Source: Hungatella sp. UBA5982 (GTDB taxonomy: Bacteria; Bacillota; Clostridia; Lachnospirales; Lachnospiraceae). From it: 5,061 bases of DNA. Numbering within the stretch: position 1 is the stretch's first letter; each line of letters starts with the position of its first letter. This document shows positions 1 through 5,061 of this stretch, piece by piece. The DNA lies in contig DJBG01000175.1 in NCBI GenBank assembly GCA_002429965.1, positions 4,719-9,779 on the forward strand. Reading direction: 5' to 3'. The position numbers and the translations under genes were made by a program. Below the pieces are notes generated by a model. The model was not told the DNA's origin, did not search any database, and saw nothing but the letters and a program-made list of their open reading frames with translations.

Positions 1-387
1 AAAACAACCAAGACAGGAAAAGCCATGCGCCGTGTATCGGAAAATAAAACGGCGGCTTCCTTAATGGGAATCAATGTTCCCATGAACATCGCTTTTACCA
101 TTGGTTTATCAGCGATTGTCTGCGCCACCATCGGAATCCTGGTAATCCCTATCTTCAATGTGGAGCTTCAAATGTCCTCCATGATCGGTTTAAAAGGCTT
201 TGCCTCCGGTGTTATCGGTGGTTTTGGCTACCTTCCGGGAGCGATTGTGGGCGGCATACTTTTAGGACTAGTTGAAATTTTTGGAAGTATGCTGATTCCG
301 TCGGTTTATAAAGACTGCCTGTCATTTGTACTGTTAATTATCTTCTTGTTGGTGAGGCCCTCAGGAATTCTGGGAAATAAGAGATAA
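1..387 (+). CDS. livH: Branched-chain amino acid ABC transporter permease LivH, 3' part
   Basis: This is the C-terminal 128 residues of a LivH-type inner membrane permease, cut by the left edge. The frame is open from base 1 (K-T-T-K-T-G-K-A-M), so the ATG at 25 is internal and not a start. The cytoplasmic loop that contacts the ATPase is visible at the very beginning (TGKAMRRVSENKTAASLMGIN-like, the EAA-type coupling loop). Hydrophobic segments and the family motif KGFASGVIGGFGYLPGA follow, then a last membrane segment and the usual short tail RPSGILG. Family members are about 290-300 residues, so roughly 165 residues lie outside the window. LivH pairs with LivM to form the import channel for leucine/isoleucine/valine or related compounds; the true substrate of this system is not shown by the sequence. 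It is followed 15 nt later by livM. Confidence 0.93.
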   Translation, partial: KTTKTGKAMRRVSENKTAASLMGINVPMNIAFTIGLSAIVCATIGILVIPIFNVELQMSSMIGLKGFASGVIGGFGYLPGAIVGGILLGLVEIFGSMLIPSVYKDCLSFVLLIIFLLVRPSGILGNKR

Positions 388-402
388 GCGAGGAGGAAAG
401 CA

Positions 403-1374
403 ATGAAAATAAATAAATCATCGGTATTAATTGCAATAGCTGCGATAGCTCTGGCAGCGGTCCTACCCATGTTTATTTCCAATAACTATCATCTGAATCT
501 GATGATCCAGGTGCTGATTAATATCATTATCGTAGTGGGCCTTAATTTCATTACCGGTCTTACCGGGCAGATGAATCTGGGAACAGCCGGTATTTTCTCT
601 ATGGGAGCATATACGTCTTCCCTGCTGGCTACGAGACTTGGGATCAATCCATGGATTTGCTTAATAGCGGCCGTGGGCATGGGACTTTTAATAGGAATGG
701 GTCTTGGCTATCCTTCCTTAAGGGTATCCGGAGTATATCTGGCCCTTACTACCATTGGATTTTCTGAAATCGTCCGTATTCTGATGACGAATTTAACAGG
801 TCTGACAGGGGGCGCGTTAGGTGTGACGGGAATTCCTCCGTTTTCCATATTGGGCCATAAATTCCAGACCAATAAAGAGATTTATTATCTCTACCTGATC
901 ATAGCGGTAATTCTTATCTTCAACGCATACAGGATTGTTAATTCCAAATGGGGACGGGCCTTCCTGGCAGTTAAGGATAATCCGGATGCTGTGGAAGCAG
1001 GAGGAATCAACATTGCCTCCATTAAGATTCTGGCGTTTACCCTTGCGGCCGTCTATGCAACAGTGGCAGGAAGTCTTTATGCCCATTACGTTGGTTTCAT
1101 CAACCCCAGTGCGTATAATTTGGAGTATTCCATTAATTACGTTGTCATGCTGGTAATCGGAGGATTAGGCTCTGTGCCAGGCAATGTCCTCGGTGCCATT
1201 CTGGTCACTCTTGTGCCGGAATTTTTAAGATTCATGGAAAATTACTACTGGCTTGTATTTTCGATCATCACTCTGCTGTTTGTCATCTTTATGCCAAATG
1301 GGATCGTTTCTCTGTTTAAGGGAAAGAAGTGGACGGCAAAAGCAGGGAAAGGAGAGCAGGTAAATGGCAGATAA
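403..1374 (+). CDS. livM: Branched-chain amino acid ABC transporter permease LivM
   Basis: Complete 323-residue permease, the second channel subunit of the Liv/HAAT importer. The ATG at 403 is preceded by a strong AGGAGG at 391-396. Visible landmarks in order are: an N-terminal hydrophobic helix (about residues 8-26); the motif GQMNLGTAGIFSMGAY (55-70); LRVSGVYLALTTIGF (106-120); a cytoplasmic coupling loop around SKWGRAFLAVKDNPDAVEAG (181-200) that docks to LivG/LivF; VIGGLGSVPGNVLGA (251-265); and a last membrane helix followed by PNGI and a basic tail. All are typical of LivM. Length is normal for the short Firmicutes form. The last 11 nt overlap the start of livG, which points to translational coupling. 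Substrate specificity cannot be inferred because the binding protein is not in view. Confidence 0.95.
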   Translation: MKINKSSVLIAIAAIALAAVLPMFISNNYHLNLMIQVLINIIIVVGLNFITGLTGQMNLGTAGIFSMGAYTSSLLATRLGINPWICLIAAVGMGLLIGMGLGYPSLRVSGVYLALTTIGFSEIVRILMTNLTGLTGGALGVTGIPPFSILGHKFQTNKEIYYLYLIIAVILIFNAYRIVNSKWGRAFLAVKDNPDAVEAGGINIASIKILAFTLAAVYATVAGSLYAHYVGFINPSAYNLEYSINYVVMLVIGGLGSVPGNVLGAILVTLVPEFLRFMENYYWLVFSIITLLFVIFMPNGIVSLFKGKKWTAKAGKGEQVNGR

Positions 1375-2179
1375 CAGAGAAGGAAAATCCATTTTAACCT
1401 TAAATCATGTAACAAAACGCTTTTCCGGGCTGGTTGCAGTAAATGATCTGTCTCTGGATATGAAGGAACGCACCATTCATGCGCTGATCGGTCCAAACGG
1501 GGCAGGCAAGTCAACTGCTATCAACATGATCACCGGCCTTCTTCCGCTTACGGAGGGTGAGATCTACCATGAGAATACGAAAATAAGTGGCATGAGTGCT
1601 CATCAGATCGCCCGGACCAACTGCAGCCGGACATTCCAGAATTTAAAATTATACCGTTCCATGACGGTAAAGGAAAACTTAATGATGGGAAATATGACAG
1701 ACCGGAAGCAAGGGTTTGTGCCCTTTCTGTTTGATATTAAGAACGCTTACAGAGAAGAAAAGCTGATGAATGAAAAAGCGGATCAGATTCTGGAGTTTAT
1801 GGGATTAAAGGATCTGGCAGAAGAGTATCCGTCCAATATGCCTTACGGGAAACAGAAACTTACGGAGCTTGCCAGGTCTCTCATGTCAGACCCCAGACTG
1901 TTGTTCTTAGATGAACCTGCCGCAGGGCTGAATCCTTCCGAGCGTGTGGAATTTGTAAACATTATGCTAAAGGTATTTGATTCCGGCATTGATATTTTCC
2001 TCATTGAGCACAATATGGATGTTATCATGAATATCAGCAATTACATCACTGTTATTAACTTCGGCGCTAAAATTGCAGAAGGCACACCGGAAGAGATACA
2101 GCAGGATCCGGTGGTAATAAAGGCGTATTTGGGCGACCGGTATAAACAGAATATGGCAAGGGGGGCTTCACATGCTTAA
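1364..2179 (+). CDS. livG: Branched-chain amino acid ABC transporter ATP-binding protein LivG
   Basis: Complete 271-residue ABC ATPase, one of the two cytoplasmic motors of the Liv importer. The ATG at 1364 lies inside the end of livM and has AAAGGAG at 1348-1354, 9 nt upstream. Motifs: Walker A GPNGAGKST (43-51), Q-loop Gln92 in RTFQNLKLY, Walker B LLFLDEP (179-185) followed by AAGLNPSE, and H-loop His216 in IEHNMDV. The C-terminal AKIAEGTPEEI and VVIKAYLGD are classic LivG. The long insert between the Q-loop and the signature (about residues 112-155) also separates LivG from LivF. The ABC signature is degenerate, MPYGK at 159-163 instead of LSGGQ. LivG proteins generally carry a xxYGx form here, so this is unlikely to mean inactivity. 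The last 8 nt overlap livF. Confidence 0.95.
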   Translation: MADNREGKSILTLNHVTKRFSGLVAVNDLSLDMKERTIHALIGPNGAGKSTAINMITGLLPLTEGEIYHENTKISGMSAHQIARTNCSRTFQNLKLYRSMTVKENLMMGNMTDRKQGFVPFLFDIKNAYREEKLMNEKADQILEFMGLKDLAEEYPSNMPYGKQKLTELARSLMSDPRLLFLDEPAAGLNPSERVEFVNIMLKVFDSGIDIFLIEHNMDVIMNISNYITVINFGAKIAEGTPEEIQQDPVVIKAYLGDRYKQNMARGASHA

Positions 2180-2882
2180 GGTAAATGGCATTGACGTATA
2201 TTATGGCAAGGTTCAGGCTCTGTTTGACGTATCCATTGAAGTAGGTGACAAAGAAATCGTATCCATCATCGGGGCCAATGGGGCAGGAAAGACTACCCTG
2301 ATGAAGTCCATCATGGGAATCAATAAGCCCAAAAAGGGTACCATCGAATACAACGGTCAGGTCATAAGCGGTCTTCCTCCCCACAAGGTGGTAGGCAAAA
2401 AAATTGTTTATATTCCGGAAGGACGGGAAATTTTCCCCAATATGACCGTTCAGGAGAACTTAGAAATGGGCGCTTATTCCGTAAAGATGTCAAAAACGGA
2501 AATGGAACGGCATTTAGAAGAACAGTACGATATTTTTCCAAGGCTAAAGGAGCGGGCAAAGCAAAAAGCCGGTTCTATGTCAGGAGGCGAGCAGCAGATG
2601 TTAGCCATCGCAAGAGGGCTGATGTCAGACCCCCAGCTTTTGATGTTGGATGAGCCAAGCCTTGGCCTTGCTCCGGTAATTGTTGATGATATGTTTGATG
2701 TGATTGTCCGCGTGAACAAGGTGAGAAATATACCGATTGCGATCGTGGAGCAGAATGCATTTATGGCCATGTCCATATCTGACAGGACCTATGTACTTGA
2801 GGTGGGCAGTCTGGTTACCTGTGGAGAAAGCAAATCTTTGATGGATTCGGATGAAATCAAAAAAGCCTATCTGGGTGGCTGA
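2172..2882 (+). CDS. livF: Branched-chain amino acid ABC transporter ATP-binding protein LivF
   Basis: Complete 236-residue ABC ATPase, partner of LivG. The ATG at 2172 overlaps the livG stop and follows a G-rich ribosome binding site (AAGGGGG region, about 2158-2165). Motifs: Walker A GANGAGKTT (34-42), a canonical signature SGGEQQ (137-142), and Walker B LLMLDEP (156-162) followed by SLGLAP. As usual in LivF, the Q-loop position reads PEGR (82-85) rather than containing Gln, and the H-loop position is Gln194 in VEQN rather than His. These are family traits, not damage. The protein ends with the typical IKKAYLGG. It is the last transporter gene of the cluster. No hairpin-plus-T-run follows, only 39 nt before the dehydrogenase gene. 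Confidence 0.95.
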   Translation: MLKVNGIDVYYGKVQALFDVSIEVGDKEIVSIIGANGAGKTTLMKSIMGINKPKKGTIEYNGQVISGLPPHKVVGKKIVYIPEGREIFPNMTVQENLEMGAYSVKMSKTEMERHLEEQYDIFPRLKERAKQKAGSMSGGEQQMLAIARGLMSDPQLLMLDEPSLGLAPVIVDDMFDVIVRVNKVRNIPIAIVEQNAFMAMSISDRTYVLEVGSLVTCGESKSLMDSDEIKKAYLGG

Positions 2883-2921
2883 TGGCTTGTTGTTGACATA
2901 ATTTATGGAGGTAAAGGAACT

Positions 2922-3938
2922 ATGCGCGCTATCTATTTAGAAGAACCGTGGAAGGTTGCATGTATTGACATTGAAAGACCAGAGCCAAAGGAAGGGCAGG
3001 CTCTGATAAAAGTAAGGGCAGCAGGTATCTGTGGAAGTGATATAGGCGCTTTCCGGGGAACCAACCCTTTGGTATCCTATCCAAGGATCATCGGCCATGA
3101 GGTTGTGGGTGAGGTAATATACATTCCGGAGGACAACAAAAATGGAATCAAGGCAGGAGACCATGTGATCGTAGATCCCTATCTCTTCTGTGGAGAGTGT
3201 TATCCCTGTTCGATTGGACGTACCAACTGCTGTACCGATTTAAAGGTGCTTGGCGTCCATGTGGAGGGAGGAATGTCCGACTATATGGTACATCCGGCAG
3301 ATATGCTGTGGAAGCTTCCAAAAGATATGCCTTGGGATATCGCACCTATGGCAGAGCCTCTTACCATTGCCCTGCATGGAATACACAGAGGCGGCTTAAA
3401 GAAAGGCGAACATGTGGCTATCATAGGGGCCGGCCCCATAGGCCTTCTGGCAGCCATGTCAGCTCTTGCTTACGAGGCAGAGCCTATTGTCATTGACGTT
3501 GTAGAAGAGCGCCTTTCTTTTGCGAGAGAGCTTGGAGTAAAATATACGATTCATTCAGCAGAAGAAAATCTGACAGAAAAGGTACTGGAATATACAAACG
3601 GACGCATGGCAGAGCTTGTTATGGAGTGTTCCGGCGCTAACCCGGCAGTTCGTTCTGCTCTGGACATTACAGCAAACGCAGGCCGGATTACTCTTACCGG
3701 ATGGCCGAAAAAGGAGACCCCGCTCCCTACCGATATGATCACCAGAAAAGAAATCGATATCCGAGGAGCCCGTACCAGTGCCAATGAGTTTGAAGAAGCC
3801 ATTGATCTGATCCATACGGGCAGGGTAGATGTAAGAAAAATACTGACCAAAACCGTTACAATGGAAGAAACTCCGGCAGTGATTGCTGACATTGAGCAAA
3901 ATTCCGGTAATTATATGAAGGTTAACGTAATGCTTTGA
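2922..3938 (+). CDS. Zinc-dependent medium-chain alcohol/polyol dehydrogenase (MDR family)
   Basis: Complete 338-residue cytosolic oxidoreductase predicted to interconvert an alcohol (polyol, sugar acid or hydroxy-amino acid) and a ketone/aldehyde with NAD(H). The start is ATG 2922 with GGAGG at 2907-2911. The GroES-like N-terminal domain carries the catalytic zinc ligands Cys37 (GICGSD), His59-Glu60 (GHE) and Glu145 (AEPL). The structural zinc lobe has Cys90, Cys93, Cys96 and Cys104. The Rossmann domain has GAGPIG (169-174), and Asp192 at the end of the second strand suggests NAD rather than NADP preference. The stretch SYPRIIGHE, the GRTNCC lobe and VLGVHVEGG recall, from memory, the L-galactonate dehydrogenase (LgoD/YjjN) branch. 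L-threonine, sorbitol or galactitol dehydrogenase are alternatives. Position 39 nt after livF without a terminator suggests co-expression with the transporter. Family assignment is firm, substrate unknown. Confidence 0.9.
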   Translation: MRAIYLEEPWKVACIDIERPEPKEGQALIKVRAAGICGSDIGAFRGTNPLVSYPRIIGHEVVGEVIYIPEDNKNGIKAGDHVIVDPYLFCGECYPCSIGRTNCCTDLKVLGVHVEGGMSDYMVHPADMLWKLPKDMPWDIAPMAEPLTIALHGIHRGGLKKGEHVAIIGAGPIGLLAAMSALAYEAEPIVIDVVEERLSFARELGVKYTIHSAEENLTEKVLEYTNGRMAELVMECSGANPAVRSALDITANAGRITLTGWPKKETPLPTDMITRKEIDIRGARTSANEFEEAIDLIHTGRVDVRKILTKTVTMEETPAVIADIEQNSGNYMKVNVML

Positions 3939-3961
3939 CAGATAGCAGGAGAAATTGATTG

Positions 3962-3990
3962 TTGACAAATGAGCCATTAGAACGTATAAT
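3962..3990 (+). promoter_or_regulatory. Consensus sigma-A promoter for the riboswitch-P-type ATPase transcript
   Basis: A perfect -35 TTGACA (3962-3967) and a perfect -10 TATAAT (3985-3990) are separated by exactly 17 nt. Transcription should begin near 3996-3998, about 40 nt before the riboswitch aptamer and about 280 nt before the pump gene. It lies only 23 nt after the dehydrogenase stop codon. A full-consensus promoter suggests strong initiation, with control left to the RNA switch downstream. Confidence 0.88.
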
Positions 3991-4007
3991 TGTCTGGATC
4001 GAAGACA
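3991..4007 (+). repeat. Short inverted repeat at the predicted transcription start
   Basis: TGTCT (3991-3995) and AGACA (4003-4007) form a perfect 5-bp dyad with a 7-nt spacer, directly abutting the -10 box and spanning the predicted transcription start. It could be a small repressor operator or chance. The left arm precedes the expected start, so it would not form an RNA hairpin in the main transcript. Function is not established. Confidence 0.3.
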
Positions 4008-4037
4008 GAAGTATCTGATTTATAACTGAATACGCTT

Positions 4038-4134
4038 CATTAAGAGGGAGTAGTTTTAATGCATCATCAACATCCTGATTGCCAAAGGGCAGTCTGGTGG
4101 TGCATGCCAGACAATGGTTACCAGACTTTTAATG
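4038..4134 (+). ncRNA. yybP-ykoY manganese riboswitch aptamer
   Basis: Leader RNA element of about 97 nt matching the yybP-ykoY class, which senses Mn2+. P1 is a 9-bp helix, CATTAAGAG (4038-4046) with CTTTTAATG (4126-4134), including one G-U pair. The hallmark L1 strand GGGAGTAG is at 4046-4053. The second arm is TGCATCA (4060-4066) with TGGTGCA (4098-4104). It leads to an L3 internal loop with TCAACATCC on the 5' side and TGG (4095-4097) on the 3' side, capped by a 7-bp hairpin GATTGCC/GGCAGTC (4077-4083/4088-4094) with loop AAAG. A small hairpin GCCA/TGGT (4106-4109/4115-4118) and the segment ACCAGAC complete the junction before P1 closes. In this class Mn2+ bridges L1 and L3. The 3' strand of P1 is also the 5' flank of the terminator that follows, so the element is wired as a transcriptional ON switch for the cation pump gene. 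Identified by eye from motif order and pairing, not by covariance search. Confidence 0.9.
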
Positions 4135-4199
4135 TATTTATTCTGAACTTTTCATATTTTCAGAATAAGTGCATTAAAAGTCTTTTTCTTTTTCTTTTT
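4123..4199 (+). terminator. Riboswitch-controlled intrinsic terminator (expression platform)
   Basis: An almost continuous 25-bp stem pairs 4123-4147 with 4159-4183 (two G-U wobbles, at 4135-4171 and 4137-4169) around an 11-nt loop. A T-run broken by two C's follows, three blocks of TTTTT at 4183-4199. The 5' arm contains the whole 3' strand of aptamer P1 (4126-4134), so aptamer closure and terminator formation are mutually exclusive. Predicted behaviour: low Mn2+ gives termination before the pump gene, high Mn2+ gives read-through. The same terminator would also stop polymerases arriving from the upstream dehydrogenase/liv genes. Confidence 0.92.
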
Positions 4200-4242
4200 G
4201 GGGCAATAATAAATCAGAGACGGTATGTACATGATGATGCAG

Positions 4243-4260
4243 GCTGTCCGTATGGGCAGC
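4243..4260 (+). other. Stem-loop just upstream of the pump gene ribosome binding site
   Basis: GCTGTCC (4243-4249) pairs with GGGCAGC (4254-4260), one G-U pair, around the tetraloop GTAT. This gives a compact 7-bp hairpin ending 5 nt before the GGAGG at 4266. It contains the in-frame ATG at 4252 in its loop/stem, which argues against that start. It may stabilise the read-through mRNA or shape ribosome access. There is no T-run, so it is not a terminator. Confidence 0.4.
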
Positions 4261-4265
4261 AGAAT

Positions 4266-4270
4266 GGAGG
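4266..4270 (+). promoter_or_regulatory. Ribosome binding site that favours a TTG start for the P-type ATPase
   Basis: GGAGG at 4266-4270 (extended GGAGGAAAG) is the only strong Shine-Dalgarno sequence before the pump reading frame. It sits 5 nt before TTG 4276. It overlaps and follows the in-frame ATG at 4264, so it cannot serve that codon. No comparable site precedes the other in-frame ATGs at 4225, 4231-4237 and 4252. Confidence 0.6.
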
Positions 4271-4275
4271 AAAGT

Positions 4276-5061
4276 TTGAAAGACTGGTATCAGAAAACAG
4301 AGGAAGAAGTATTAGAAGAGCTTCATACGTCAAAGGAAGGATTGAGCACGGAGGAAGCTGCCGGACTTCTTGCCAGCAAGGGAGAAAATATTCTGGAGGA
4401 GGGAAAGAAAAAAAGCACCCTTCAAGTATTTGCCGAGCAGTTCCGGGATCTGCTGGTGGTCATTCTGATTGCAGCGGCCGTCATTTCCATGCTTTCGGGA
4501 AATGCGGAAAGTACCATCGTTATTGTAGCGGTTATTGTATTAAATGCGGTTCTTGGGACAGTGCAGCATGAAAAAGCCCAGAAGTCCCTGGCCAGCTTAA
4601 AATCCTTATCATCACCGACAGCCAAGGTGATCCGGGGCGGTCAAAAGATTGAGATCGCTTCAAGAGGCGTGGTTCCGGGAGATATCCTGCTTTTGGAAGC
4701 CGGAGATATGGTAGTGGCTGATGGAAGAATTATTAATAATTATTCCCTGCAGGTAAACGAAAGCTCCTTAACCGGCGAATCCACCAATGTGGATAAGGAA
4801 GAGGGGACTCTTGAAACAGAATCGACTTTGGCAGACCGGACCAATATGGTTTATTCCGGAAGCCTGGTTACTTACGGCAGAGCGGTTGTGGCTGTCACCG
4901 GAACAGGAATGGATACGGAGATCGGAAAGATCGCCAGCCTGATGAACGCTACAAAGGAGAAGAAAACTCCTTTGCAGGTCAGCTTAGACCAGTTCTCCAG
5001 CCGCCTTGCCATGGTCATCATGGTAATCTGCGCCCTGGTGTTCCTGTTAAGCATTTACCGC
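4276..5061 (+). CDS. P-type cation-transporting ATPase (P2/Ca2+-ATPase-like, probable Mn2+ exporter), 5' part
   Basis: First 262 residues of a membrane cation pump, cut by the right edge with the frame still open. The chosen start is TTG 4276, served by GGAGG at 4266; it gives the usual family N-terminus M-K-D-W-Y-Q-K. ATG 4264 is the next option and adds four residues. Visible parts in order: the cation-ATPase N-terminal domain (about 3-55, with LSTEEAAGLLASKGEN); TM1 (about 58-74) and TM2 (about 79-96); the actuator domain (about 100-235) with VPGDILLLEAGDMVVADGR (133-151) and the dephosphorylation motif TGES (166-169); and TM3 (about 243-260). The DKTGT phosphorylation site and nucleotide domain lie beyond the window. 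Sequence style is that of bacterial SERCA/PMCA-type Ca2+ pumps. The yybP-ykoY riboswitch in its leader points instead, or additionally, to Mn2+ efflux, as for the L. lactis riboswitch-controlled pump YoaB. The ion-binding residues of TM4-TM6 cannot be checked here. Confidence 0.92.
   Translation, partial: MKDWYQKTEEEVLEELHTSKEGLSTEEAAGLLASKGENILEEGKKKSTLQVFAEQFRDLLVVILIAAAVISMLSGNAESTIVIVAVIVLNAVLGTVQHEKAQKSLASLKSLSSPTAKVIRGGQKIEIASRGVVPGDILLLEAGDMVVADGRIINNYSLQVNESSLTGESTNVDKEEGTLETESTLADRTNMVYSGSLVTYGRAVVAVTGTGMDTEIGKIASLMNATKEKKTPLQVSLDQFSSRLAMVIMVICALVFLLSIYR

Noticed and set aside
25..27. ATG at 25 as the start of a short membrane protein
   Set aside because: The frame is open to base 1, and the residues before it (KTTKTGKA) are part of the conserved LivH coupling loop. 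The gene is simply cut by the window edge.
1842..1872. Degenerate ABC signature MPYGK in LivG as a sign of an inactive ATPase
   Set aside because: LivG proteins normally deviate from LSGGQ with a xxYGx pattern. Walker A, Walker B, Q-loop and H-loop are all intact, and the partner LivF has a canonical signature.
1881..2635. Near-identical short stretch (ATGTCAGACCCC) in livG and livF as a repeat
   Set aside because: It encodes the same MSDP segment before Walker B in two paralogous ATPases. This is shared ancestry, not a mobile or recombination repeat.
159..2776. Several antisense open frames of 60-105 codons opposite livM, livG and livF
   Set aside because: They have no family resemblance, no convincing ribosome binding sites and no coding-like composition. 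They mirror the codon structure of the genes on the + strand.
2893..2921. TTGACA at 2893-2898 as a possible promoter for the dehydrogenase gene
   Set aside because: No acceptable -10 box lies 15-19 nt downstream; that position holds the ribosome binding region (AAAGGAAC). A separate promoter is not supported.
3551..3977. Antisense open frames of 113 and 140 codons opposite the dehydrogenase 3' half
   Set aside because: They lie within a gene with intact, fully conserved motifs, and their translations show no recognisable domain.
4059..4571. 170-codon open frame on the + strand across the leader and the start of the pump gene
   Set aside because: Its first part lies in the riboswitch and terminator. 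The rest is the pump gene read in another frame, giving Cys/Gly/Arg-rich nonsense. It has no ribosome binding site other than the aptamer's own GGGAG motif.

Overview
The window reads as chromosome of a Gram-positive anaerobe of the Clostridia, most likely Lachnospiraceae (Lacrimispora/Hungatella-like). This rests on protein style, moderate GC, strong GGAGG-type ribosome binding sites and the kind of riboswitch present. It is a taxonomic impression, not a search result. All supported genes are on the + strand.

Positions 1-2882 hold the 3' part of a branched-chain amino acid type (HAAT/Liv family) ABC importer operon: the end of the LivH permease, then LivM permease, LivG ATPase and LivF ATPase. 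They are tightly packed: a 15-nt gap, then an 11-nt overlap, then an 8-nt overlap. The substrate-binding protein is not in the window and is presumably upstream. Thirty-nine bases after livF comes a complete zinc-dependent medium-chain dehydrogenase (2922-3938) with all expected zinc ligands and an NAD-type Rossmann motif. No terminator separates it from livF, so it is probably co-transcribed with the transporter. Its substrate cannot be read from the sequence; it recalls the L-galactonate/polyol dehydrogenase branch.

Positions 3939-4275 are non-coding but dense. They hold a perfect TTGACA-N17-TATAAT promoter (3962-3990), then a leader of about 280 nt. The leader contains a yybP-ykoY type (manganese-sensing) riboswitch aptamer (about 4038-4134). 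Its closing 3' strand is also the 5' side of a 25-bp intrinsic terminator (4123-4199). The two structures exclude each other, which predicts a transcriptional ON switch: ligand binding closes P1, blocks the terminator and lets RNA polymerase through.

The regulated gene is a P-type (P2/Ca2+-ATPase-like) cation pump. It starts at a TTG at 4276, or an ATG at 4264, and runs off the right edge. The N-terminal domain, TM1-TM2, the actuator domain with TGES and the start of TM3 are visible; the phosphorylation site is beyond the window. The riboswitch makes manganese export, rather than calcium transport, its likely main role.

The most informative item is the manganese riboswitch/terminator/pump unit. 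It belongs to a known class, but this copy looks compact, with no room for one junction hairpin. It also sits where it may act as the only terminator for the upstream liv-dehydrogenase operon. I see no mobile elements, CRISPR arrays, tRNA or rRNA genes.
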